30,108 bases of DNA, from assembly GCA_030695785.1 (NCBI GenBank), contig JAUYPR010000054.1:1-30108 (forward strand), given 5' to 3'. The number at the start of each line of letters is the position of its first letter. Positions within the stretch are counted from its first letter, which is position 1. A model generated the notes under the pieces. It saw only the letters and a list, made by a program, of their open reading frames with translations, did not search any database and was not told the origin of the DNA. Shown here piece after piece: positions 1-6,848 of this stretch. Made by a program: the position numbers and the translations under genes. Origin of the DNA: a bacterium. Lineage in GTDB: Bacteria > Patescibacteriota > Microgenomatia > JAUYPR01.

Positions 1-566
1 TCAAGGTCAAAAAAGATTTCCGAGTCCGGCCCCCCGATGTCACCGATTGACATCTGATCCGGATTCCCAGAGCGCGACCACCAATTTTTCGACGCATCAT
101 ACGGACGGATATGATCATCGGACACACCGAATGACCGCCAAATCTTCTCTGATTCCTCATCTTTCGGAATCTTCGGTGCACCCTCAAATATCGTCACAAA
201 CAACCGCTCCTTGGAAAGTCCCAGTTCCTTCGTCAAAAACTCCCACACCCAGAAAAGTTGTTCGTCTTTAAAATAATCGCCGAATGACCAGTTGCCGAGC
301 ATTTCAAAAAACGTGATGTGCCGGTTGTCCCCAACTTCTTCAATATCCTGCGTGCGGAACGATGGCTGGCTATTTACCAGTCGTTTTGAGCCAGACGGAT
401 GCGGCTCGCCTTTGAGATACGGCACCAACGGCTGCATGCCGGCGCTGGTAAACAGGGTGGTCGGGTCATCGTGTAAGACAAGTGGGGCGGCATCAATGCG
501 TTTGTGATTCCGCGGCGATGAAGTAAAAAAATCAAGATAGGCTTGTCGAATTTCCCCCGAGGTCAT
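1..566 (-). CDS. alaS: Alanyl-tRNA synthetase, N-terminal part (gene runs off the window)
   Basis: Class II aminoacyl-tRNA synthetase that charges tRNA-Ala with alanine in the cytoplasm. About 188 residues are visible and the reading frame is open to the window edge. The start ATG is at 564-566. The class II catalytic core is recognisable: LFTSAGMQPLVPYLKG early on, then SFRTQDIEEVGDNRHITFFE and MLGNWSFGDYFKDEQL, which carry motif 2. The usual bacterial QKC-x-RAGGKHND stretch is replaced by QPSFRTQDIEEVGD, a divergent form. An extended -10 element ends 8 bases before the ATG, so the mRNA is probably leaderless. The upstream YtxH-like gene is on the same strand and ends 20 bases away. The family call is secure. 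The C-terminal half (tRNA recognition, editing, DHHA1) lies outside the window. Confidence 0.95.
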   Translation of the reverse strand, partial: MTSGEIRQAYLDFFTSSPRNHKRIDAAPLVLHDDPTTLFTSAGMQPLVPYLKGEPHPSGSKRLVNSQPSFRTQDIEEVGDNRHITFFEMLGNWSFGDYFKDEQLFWVWEFLTKELGLSKERLFVTIFEGAPKIPKDEESEKIWRSFGVSDDHIRPYDASKNWWSRSGNPDQMSIGDIGGPDSEIFFDL

Positions 567-574
567 ATTGAAAA

Positions 575-583
575 ACTATAGCA
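575..583 (-). promoter_or_regulatory. Extended -10 promoter of alaS
   Basis: On the minus strand TGC-TATAGT (TG at the extended -10 position, one mismatch to TATAAT) ends 8 bases before the alaS ATG. No convincing -35 is seen. The predicted start of transcription is at or within a couple of bases of the start codon. Confidence 0.55.
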
Positions 584-585
584 TA

Positions 586-927
586 CTACTTCCGACGGAT
601 GAATGTGCGGCGTTTGGGGGCAGTTGGTCTTGGGACTTTCTTCAGCGCGGTTTTTGCAACTGCACGGCCGCGCTCTTGCATTTCGGTCACAAGCTCCGTG
701 ACTTTTTCTCCAACTTTTCCTTCCTCTGCTTTCTCCTCGATATTCTCACGGACGTCTTTTGCAATACCGCCCAGCTCATCCAGAAATTTACTGCCACGGC
801 CTTTGAGAAATGAAAGAATTTTTTGCCCTTTTTTCGTGGTCAAAAGAAATGTGAGGATCACACCAAGGAGAATACCAACAAGGAATCCCTTTGCAAATCC
901 GTTCTCGTTGCGGGCAGATTCATCCAT
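586..927 (-). CDS. YtxH-like small membrane protein
   Basis: A 113-residue protein with one N-terminal glycine-rich membrane helix (about residues 12-31, FAKGFLVGILLGVILTFLLT). A TTKKGQK turn follows, then a long charged amphipathic helical region, ending in a very basic tail (RPTAPKRRTFIRRK). This is the usual layout of YtxH/gas-vesicle-GvpP-like proteins, which are associated with envelope stress in Firmicutes; the role here is unknown. The start at 927 is supported by a GGAGGGG ribosome binding site about ten bases upstream, one of the few clear ones in the window. It lies 23 bases downstream of the DUF948-like gene, and the two probably form one transcription unit. Confidence 0.7.
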   Translation of the reverse strand: MDESARNENGFAKGFLVGILLGVILTFLLTTKKGQKILSFLKGRGSKFLDELGGIAKDVRENIEEKAEEGKVGEKVTELVTEMQERGRAVAKTALKKVPRPTAPKRRTFIRRK

Positions 928-950
928 ACATCCATCCCCTCCACGCAGGG

Positions 951-1229
951 CTATGACGCCTTGCGCGTTTTCCCCTCTTCGTCTTTATCGCGGAGCATAC
1001 GGATCACTTCAATGCCGGCTTTAATGCCGCCCATAATCGAGGGGATATTTCCGATCGGTCTTCTCACGCCTGCGGTGAGTACACTCGCATCTTCGAGAAT
1101 TTTGTTTGCCTTTTTCACCGACTGGCGGATGTCGCGCAAAATGTAGATCATCTGTATACCGATAACCGCCAATAACAACGTGAGCACGGTAATGACGATA
1201 ATGAGGAGTGTTTGAGTAACATCAATCAT
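951..1229 (-). CDS. DUF948-like small membrane protein
   Basis: A 92-residue protein with a single N-terminal membrane segment (about residues 5-28, TLLIIVITVLTLLLAVIGIQ). An amphipathic helix follows (IRQSVKKANKILEDAS) and then a charged C-terminus. The hydrophobic start plus a helix of the type KKANKILED resembles DUF948 proteins, which are often encoded next to YtxH genes as here. No catalytic motif is visible and the function is unknown; a membrane-anchored coiled-coil partner of the downstream YtxH-like protein is a guess. The ATG at 1227-1229 lies 6 bases behind a strong -10 box, which fixes the start and predicts a leaderless mRNA. Confidence 0.6.
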   Translation of the reverse strand: MIDVTQTLLIIVITVLTLLLAVIGIQMIYILRDIRQSVKKANKILEDASVLTAGVRRPIGNIPSIMGGIKAGIEVIRMLRDKDEEGKTRKAS

Positions 1230-1235
1230 GATGGT

Positions 1236-1265
1236 ATTGTATCCTTTTTTGAAATCTCACGTCAA
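1236..1265 (-). promoter_or_regulatory. Sigma-70-type promoter of the DUF948/YtxH unit
   Basis: On the minus strand TTGACG (1260-1265), an 18-base spacer and TACAAT (1236-1241). The -10 box ends 6 bases before the ATG at 1229, so transcription should start at or next to the start codon. It lies in the 51-base gap after the RodZ-like gene. Confidence 0.75.
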
Positions 1266-1280
1266 GTGGAACAAACGAAG

Positions 1281-1913
1281 TCACTCGCGAATCACAGAAC
1301 GCACGACGACACTTTCCCTTCCACGCTTATTCGCGGCTTTAATGGTGAGCGTCGTGATCCCTTGTTCGATGCGGATCTCGGCCACAAAATCGCCAGTTTT
1401 GGAAAGCACCACCATTTGACCATTGATCACGACGTTTGCATCAGGGTCGGCACGGCCGCGCACGGTGACGGTTTCCGTCGTCACTTTCTGCTCATCATTC
1501 GGCGCTTGCACCAAAAGAAGCGGGGCGCCCACAAATGACCGGTACGCGAAAAAAAGATAGCCGAAAAACCCGAGAACGGTAACAATAACCGCAACCAAAA
1601 GTATGCTGCGCGGAGTCAAACGAACCGACTGTTTCTCCATTGGCTTTGGTGTATCCAACACCTTCGCACGGTTCGGTGCATCATCCACTTCCCGCCGATA
1701 CAGCGCATATAAAGGAAGGATGGGCAGCCCGAAAACCTTTGCTTCGTTCCGGATAAATCCCTTTACAAACGGTATCGCGGGGAGTTTGTTGTATTCCCCC
1801 TGTTCAAGGTGAAGAATATGTTCAACCGGAATGCGAGTGGTGGCTGCGACTGCTTCAACCGACAAACCTTTCGCCTCCCTCGCCTCTTTCAATGTTTCCC
1901 CAACTGTTTTCAT
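1281..1913 (-). CDS. RodZ-like membrane protein: N-terminal HTH, one TM, extracytoplasmic Ig-like domain
   Basis: A 210-residue protein. Residues 1-70 are an Xre/Cro-type helix-turn-helix of the HTH_25 kind (MKTVGETLKEAREAKGLS, then TTRIPVEHILHLEQGEYNKL and PAIPFVKGFIRNEAKVFGLP), the hallmark of RodZ. One membrane helix follows at about 105-125 (ILLVAVIVTVLGFFGYLFFA). The C-terminal 75 residues form a beta-rich domain (TVTVRGRADPDANVVINGQM, then TLTIKAANKRGRES) like the Ig/glucodextranase-B-type domains often attached to such anchors. RodZ links MreB to the cell-wall machinery in rods, but no mreB is in view, so a shape role is inferred. The start overlaps the ftsK stop by 4 bases (ATGA), so the two are translationally coupled. 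Confidence 0.8.
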   Translation of the reverse strand: MKTVGETLKEAREAKGLSVEAVAATTRIPVEHILHLEQGEYNKLPAIPFVKGFIRNEAKVFGLPILPLYALYRREVDDAPNRAKVLDTPKPMEKQSVRLTPRSILLVAVIVTVLGFFGYLFFAYRSFVGAPLLLVQAPNDEQKVTTETVTVRGRADPDANVVINGQMVVLSKTGDFVAEIRIEQGITTLTIKAANKRGRESVVVRSVIRE

Positions 1914-4048
1914 CCAGATTGTTGACTCTGTTGTTGGGCAGCAAAGTATTCATCGGCATTCCGCACCAAGACATCGCGCGGCTTTGACCCTTCGCCCGGC
2001 CCAACAATGCCTGCAGCCTCAAGTTCATCCAACAAGCGGGCAGCCCGGGCATATCCAACACGCAAACGGCGCTGCAGGAGCGACGCACTCGCCCGATCGT
2101 ACTGGCAAATGGTCCGGACGGCATCGTCAAACAACTCATCCCGTTCTTCCCCGGTTTGCCCCAACCGCATTTTCCCTGTCGGCATTTGAGTGACCTCCTC
2201 GGTGTATTCCGGCGCAAATCCGGTTTTCTTGAGGTAATCAATGAGGTGTCCTACTTCCTCATCGCTCACAAATACCCCCTGCACGCGGATTGGTTTGGCC
2301 ATGTCAGGCGGCATATAGAGCATGTCGCCGCGACCCAAGAGCTTCTCTGCGCCAGGCGTGTCAAGAATGACGCGCGAGTCAACCATAGACGACACATTAA
2401 ACGCAATGCGGCAAGGAATGTTCGCTTTAATGAGGCCGGTAATCACATCCACACTCGGCCGTTGCGTGGCTACGACTAAATGAATTCCGGTTGCGCGCGC
2501 CATTTGTGCGATCCTGGTAATCGCATCTTCCACCTCAACCGGCGCGAACATCATAAGGTCCGCCAATTCATCGATGACAATAACAATATATGGAAGCGCC
2601 TGAAATCCGGACATCTCGTTGTAGCCGGTCACATTCCGAACACCGGCATTGGCAAACAGTTTATACCGCCGATCCATCTCCGACATCGCCCATTTCAACG
2701 CAGAGAGAATTTTATCCAACTCCACAATCACCGGCGTCAGAAGATGTGGAACGCCATTGTAGCTGGTAAATTCAACACGCTTTGGATCAATCATAATAAA
2801 TTTCAGCTCTTGCGGCGAGTTGCGGAATAAGAGGCACGCGATGATGGCATTGATCATGACTGATTTTCCAGAACCGGTGGTTCCGGCAATCAGCACGTGG
2901 GGCATTCTGGCAATGTCAGCAATCAGCGGCTCGCCGGCAACATTCAGTCCAAGCGAAATGGCCAGGCGCGATTTTTCTTTTTGCATGTTCGTGCTGGCCA
3001 AAATATTCCGCATGGTCACAATTTCCAACGACCGGTTTGGAATCTCGATGCCAACCAACGATTTCCCCGGAATGGGCGCTTCAATCCGGACCGTGCCAGT
3101 GGGTGTTGCCAAAGCGAGAGCCAAATCATTTTGCAGTGCGGTGATTTTTGAAAGCTTGGTCCCGAGTGCAATATCCAATGCATATTGCGTGACGGCTGGA
3201 CCGCAGTTGACTTCCACCACGCGCGCATGGATGCCGAAACTTTCCAAGGTTTTTTCAATAATGGACGCGCTTTGTTTTAAGTCCCCGCGATCTGCGCGCG
3301 CCCCGGCTTTGTCCGAAAGCAAGGACAACGGCGGATACTCCCAAATCTGTGCATCTTGCGGCAGATTCGCAATCACACTCGTGCCTAAACCGCCCACGTG
3401 CGTTTGTTCGCGCGCCAACGCAGTTTTTGGGACAGCGGCTTGTTGTTCTTCCCTGCTCGGAATTGTATCTCGTACCCGCAACGGACGGGCAAGTTGCCCC
3501 GGCTGCACTGACCCACGGCGGAGCGGTCCGCGGATGCGTGTCAATGCGCGGGTCGCATGGTCAATAAACCATCGGACCCACTCCGCAATATCCACAAACG
3601 TCGTATCAAAAACGATGAACGTACCAATAAAAAAGAGCGCCGTCGACAAAATGATGATGACCGCCGGAGAAAGCGCGGACGCGCCCGCCCGATAGATTTC
3701 GGTTCCCACCGTACCAGCCAGTTCAGAACTCAGCATACCGGTCAGGGTCATCAATGAAAAAAACGACAACATCGCACCCAATGCGACATTCGGCTTACAA
3801 ATCCACCAGGGAAGCCGGGTCAGCATGAATCCAGTCAAGAGAAGAAGAATCGGCACGAACACGATGCCCCAACCAACAGCAGAAAAAAGCACAGTACGAG
3901 TGGCACCCAACAATGTCCCGTTTGGCGCAAATAGGGTAAAAAATAACGCCCCACCAGTCGCAATGAGGACGATGGACAAAATAGCCGCGAGCGTATGTGA
4001 TCGTAGCTTGAACTTCGGAAAACGATAACGGTGGCGAACACGCGGCAT
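1910..4048 (-). CDS. ftsK: DNA translocase FtsK
   Basis: Septal ATP-driven double-stranded DNA pump that clears chromosome ends during division. The 712 residues contain four N-terminal membrane segments (about residues 20-165) and a short linker. The alpha/beta motor has Walker A IAGTTGSGKSVM near residue 392 and Walker B VIVIDELADLMM near 488. A C-terminal winged-helix gamma domain (about 640-705, YDRASASLLQRRLRVGYARA) would read KOPS-type polar sequences. All domains are present and the linker is short, as in Gram-positive SpoIIIE/SftA-type proteins. A GGAGGTG ribosome binding site, formed by the last codons of the upstream RNase J gene, lies 7 bases before the ATG. The downstream RodZ-like gene overlaps its stop. 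Confidence 0.97.
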   Translation of the reverse strand: MPRVRHRYRFPKFKLRSHTLAAILSIVLIATGGALFFTLFAPNGTLLGATRTVLFSAVGWGIVFVPILLLLTGFMLTRLPWWICKPNVALGAMLSFFSLMTLTGMLSSELAGTVGTEIYRAGASALSPAVIIILSTALFFIGTFIVFDTTFVDIAEWVRWFIDHATRALTRIRGPLRRGSVQPGQLARPLRVRDTIPSREEQQAAVPKTALAREQTHVGGLGTSVIANLPQDAQIWEYPPLSLLSDKAGARADRGDLKQSASIIEKTLESFGIHARVVEVNCGPAVTQYALDIALGTKLSKITALQNDLALALATPTGTVRIEAPIPGKSLVGIEIPNRSLEIVTMRNILASTNMQKEKSRLAISLGLNVAGEPLIADIARMPHVLIAGTTGSGKSVMINAIIACLLFRNSPQELKFIMIDPKRVEFTSYNGVPHLLTPVIVELDKILSALKWAMSEMDRRYKLFANAGVRNVTGYNEMSGFQALPYIVIVIDELADLMMFAPVEVEDAITRIAQMARATGIHLVVATQRPSVDVITGLIKANIPCRIAFNVSSMVDSRVILDTPGAEKLLGRGDMLYMPPDMAKPIRVQGVFVSDEEVGHLIDYLKKTGFAPEYTEEVTQMPTGKMRLGQTGEERDELFDDAVRTICQYDRASASLLQRRLRVGYARAARLLDELEAAGIVGPGEGSKPRDVLVRNADEYFAAQQQSQQSG

Positions 4049-4052
4049 AAGG

Positions 4053-5753
4053 TTACACCTCCACTAACACCGGCACGATAAGCGGCCGTTTTTTCGCAAC
4101 TTTAAAGATATATTCCGCCATTGCGTTTTCAATTTCCTCGCGGAGCGCATGTCCGTCGCGCAAATCCACAGCAGAGATTGCATGGACCAATGTTCGAATT
4201 ACACCCTCCGCCCCAGTATACACCTTCGTTTCATCGGGCAATGTCAAACCTCGAGGGAGAAAGTCCGGATGGCCAACCAATTCTTTCGCCGCAACATCAA
4301 TGGTAACTACAACAATCAACATCCCCTCCGCGGCAAGCAACTGCCGGTCATGCACCACGTTGACCTCCGTCTTTTCGCCAAATGCATCGACCATGACTTG
4401 CCGGACAGGAATGGGTTTATCAAGATGAATACGGTGGCGGCCAACCAAAATTGGCTGCCCTTCAGCAATCATGAGAATCTGATGTTCCTCATATCCCATC
4501 TGCCGCACGAGCGACGCATAGTGATCCATATGCCGGTAATCGCCGCCAATAGGCAAGACCGCGTACGGACGCGTCAACCCAACCATAAGCGCAAGATCGG
4601 TCTGGGCGCCGTGGCCGGAGACGTGCAGATCATCCAAAATGTCGGAATATAAGACGCGCGCGCGGCGTCTGGAGAAAAGGTCAATCACCCGGTGAACCGC
4701 CACCTCTGACCCCGGAATAGGGTCGGCGGAAAAGACAACCGTGTCATCCGCTGTTACCTTGATCTGGTGTTTGCCGAGTGCAATGCGCTCGAGTGCAGAC
4801 CCAATCTGCCCCTGGCTTCCGGACACAATCGCCACTATATTTTCAGGACGCATCGACGAAATAGCATCCGCATCCACCACTGCGTGACTAGGCAAGTGCA
4901 GCATACCCAGCCGTTGCGCCACAAGCACCGTGCGTTCAATCGATCGGCCGACAAACGAAATCTTCCTGCCATTGCGCAGTGCCACATCCACGGCCTGCTG
5001 GATGCGCGAAATGTTGGAACTCGCGGTGGTCATGAGGAATTTCCCGCGGGTTTTTAAAAGTTCCGATTCAAACGTTTCCTCAATGCTTCGTTCTGATAAC
5101 GTGGTTCCCTTCTTTTCAGCACGTAAACAGTCGGACAACAACACATCCACACCTTCTTCACCAAACTGCCCAAGGCGAGCAGCATCTGACGGCAAACCAT
5201 CCACCGGTGTCCAATCAAATTTGAAATCTGCCGCGTGCACCACCGTGGCCGCAGGGCAGCTGATGCGGAGAGCCGCCGCATCCGGTACTGAATGCGTCAT
5301 GTGGACGGCTTCCACGGTAAACGCGCCAAAATGGTAGGGCTGACGCAGTTGCATAGAGATTGCTTGGTGCGGAATGCGTTTCTCACGCAACCGCTCTTGC
5401 ACCATCGCAACGGTAAACGGCGTGCCGTAAATCGGAGCTGGAAGTTCTGGCAAAATAAATGGGAGCGCACCAATATGGTCTTCATGCGCGTGGGTCAAAA
5501 GATATGCGTGAAGTTTTTTTCGCATCGAACGCAACGGAGCGCAGTCGGGGATAGAAAAATCCACGCCAAACAAATCCTGCCCGCCAAATCCAATGCCGCA
5601 GTCAACCACAAGCATGTCATCACCGTAGATGTAGGCAAACATTTGCTTTGTCACCGTTCCCACTCCACCAAGTGGAATAATCCGCAATGCGTTGGTTGGC
5701 GGAGGATTCTGATGCGGATGGTGGCGGAAGCGTTTGTTCATATATGTGTTCAT
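4053..5753 (-). CDS. rnj: Ribonuclease J (metallo-beta-lactamase/beta-CASP RNase)
   Basis: A 566-residue RNase J with 5'-3' exonuclease and endonuclease activity in mRNA decay and rRNA maturation. The metallo-beta-lactamase zinc motif THAHEDHIGALP lies at about residues 85-96. Also seen are the early LGGVGTVTKQMFAY stretch (usually GGxxEIGKNM), MTHSVPDAAALRI, and the beta-CASP part with SGSQGQIGSALERIA and LHVSGHGAQTDLALM (the HxSGH motif). A C-terminal domain ends the protein, giving the normal length for the family. The start overlaps the stop of the Lon-like gene by 4 bases (ATGA). An upstream basic, histidine-rich stretch (KRFRHHPHQNPPP) precedes the fold. Together with pnp and rpsO nearby it makes an RNA-turnover cluster. 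Confidence 0.95.
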   Translation of the reverse strand: MNTYMNKRFRHHPHQNPPPTNALRIIPLGGVGTVTKQMFAYIYGDDMLVVDCGIGFGGQDLFGVDFSIPDCAPLRSMRKKLHAYLLTHAHEDHIGALPFILPELPAPIYGTPFTVAMVQERLREKRIPHQAISMQLRQPYHFGAFTVEAVHMTHSVPDAAALRISCPAATVVHAADFKFDWTPVDGLPSDAARLGQFGEEGVDVLLSDCLRAEKKGTTLSERSIEETFESELLKTRGKFLMTTASSNISRIQQAVDVALRNGRKISFVGRSIERTVLVAQRLGMLHLPSHAVVDADAISSMRPENIVAIVSGSQGQIGSALERIALGKHQIKVTADDTVVFSADPIPGSEVAVHRVIDLFSRRRARVLYSDILDDLHVSGHGAQTDLALMVGLTRPYAVLPIGGDYRHMDHYASLVRQMGYEEHQILMIAEGQPILVGRHRIHLDKPIPVRQVMVDAFGEKTEVNVVHDRQLLAAEGMLIVVVTIDVAAKELVGHPDFLPRGLTLPDETKVYTGAEGVIRTLVHAISAVDLRDGHALREEIENAMAEYIFKVAKKRPLIVPVLVEV

Positions 5754-6796
5754 GCAGGAAGATAGGTGCGCAGATTTTCGGCGTTCACATGAAAGGTTTG
5801 CGCTTTGCCTTCCACCATCAACTTTGCCATGCGCCGGGTCATGGTTTGGATCGAACGTTCAAGCGTGCGTAACCCCGCGTCAAACCCGAGCGGACGCACG
5901 ATGGTTGGCCACACGGTCTCATCAATCTGCACCGAGGACGACGACAGTCCAGCATCGCGCACTGCGCGCGGCAAAAGGTGAAGTTTCGCAATTTCGGTTT
6001 TTTCTTCATCTGTGTATGAGGGCATTTGAATCACCTCTAATCGGTCTAAAACCGCAGGAGAGATATTCGTCGTATTATTTGCGGTGGCAATAAACAGAAT
6101 TTGGGAGAGATCAAAAGGATAGTCAATATACGCATCCACAAACCCGCGGTTCTGCTCTGGGTCCAAGATCTCCACCAGTACCCCCATCAAATCCGGCCGA
6201 GATTCTCCCGAAACACGATCAATTTCGTCCAACAAAATCACCGGGTTTTTACTCCTCACACGGCGCAGGACTTTCATTAAATACCCAGGCTCTCCACCGC
6301 CAATTGCGCGAGGGACGCCCCGGACGTACGCTGCTGTCCCTAACCCGCCAAACGGAATACGGCCAAGTTTTCTTCCCAAAGCGCTTGCGATGCTTTCCGC
6401 AAGCGATGTTTTTCCGGTTCCGACCAAACCCGTAAAAAGAAGGCTCGGCGTGCGAATGGCTCCCACATCGCCAGTTTTGCGGCGGAGAATAAGCACGGAT
6501 AGGTATTCTAAAATTTTTTCTTTCACGTTTGTTAATCCATAGTGATGCTCATCAAGCACAGCCCGCGCGTGGGGAAGGTCGAAGATGTCCTGGCTCACCA
6601 CATTCCACGGTAAACTTGTCGTCCAATCAATGAGACGTGCAACCCGCTCGTATTCCATCCCGTATACTCCTGAGCTTGCCATGCGGACAAGACGATCCAG
6701 CGCATGTTGCGCCTGCTCGCGCAGTTCCGCGGGAAGCGTGGTGTTATTCAGTTTTTGCTCTAACGCGTGGATATCATCAAGCGGCAGGTCGGCCAT
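5750..6796 (-). CDS. Lon-type AAA+ ATPase without a protease domain
   Basis: A 348-residue protein matching the central helical segment and AAA+ module of Lon. RLIDWTTSLPWNV and LDEHHYGLTNVKEKILEYLS precede Walker A (LLFTGLVGTGKTSLAESIA, about residues 119-130). Lon-typical RIPFGGLGTAAYVRGVPRAI, Walker B (NPVILLDEIDRV), the LMGVLVEILDPEQNRGFVDA stretch and the small-domain GLRTLERSIQTMTRRMA follow. The protein then ends, so the Ser-Lys protease domain and the LonN domain are absent. The next gene (RNase J) starts in the stop codon, so there is no room for a frameshifted protease domain. It probably acts as an unfoldase or remodeller; target unknown. A two-copy TACAAT promoter precedes it. Confidence 0.85.
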   Translation of the reverse strand: MADLPLDDIHALEQKLNNTTLPAELREQAQHALDRLVRMASSGVYGMEYERVARLIDWTTSLPWNVVSQDIFDLPHARAVLDEHHYGLTNVKEKILEYLSVLILRRKTGDVGAIRTPSLLFTGLVGTGKTSLAESIASALGRKLGRIPFGGLGTAAYVRGVPRAIGGGEPGYLMKVLRRVRSKNPVILLDEIDRVSGESRPDLMGVLVEILDPEQNRGFVDAYIDYPFDLSQILFIATANNTTNISPAVLDRLEVIQMPSYTDEEKTEIAKLHLLPRAVRDAGLSSSSVQIDETVWPTIVRPLGFDAGLRTLERSIQTMTRRMAKLMVEGKAQTFHVNAENLRTYLPA

Positions 6797-6819
6797 AGCA
6801 GTTTCTTTCTTCCGGATTC

Positions 6820-6833
6820 ATTGTATTGTAGCA
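6820..6833 (-). promoter_or_regulatory. Promoter of the lon-like/rnj/ftsK operon
   Basis: The minus strand reads TGC-TACAAT (extended -10, 6825-6833) and a second overlapping TACAAT at 6820-6825. No good -35 is seen. The start codon is about 23-28 bases further on, so this unit would have a short leader containing a purine-rich GGAAGAAAG stretch. It sits in the 52-base gap after pnp. Confidence 0.45.
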
Positions 6834-6848
6834 TAGAGGAAGAGACTT

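Noticed and set aside
2820..3695. Long plus-strand ORF of 291 codons
   Set aside because: It lies wholly antisense to ftsK, has no recognisable domain and no promoter or ribosome binding site; it is a shadow of a GC-balanced coding strand.
5750..5753. Frameshift that could hide a Lon protease domain
   Set aside because: The RNase J gene begins within the stop codon and occupies the following DNA, so there is no room for a protease domain in any frame.
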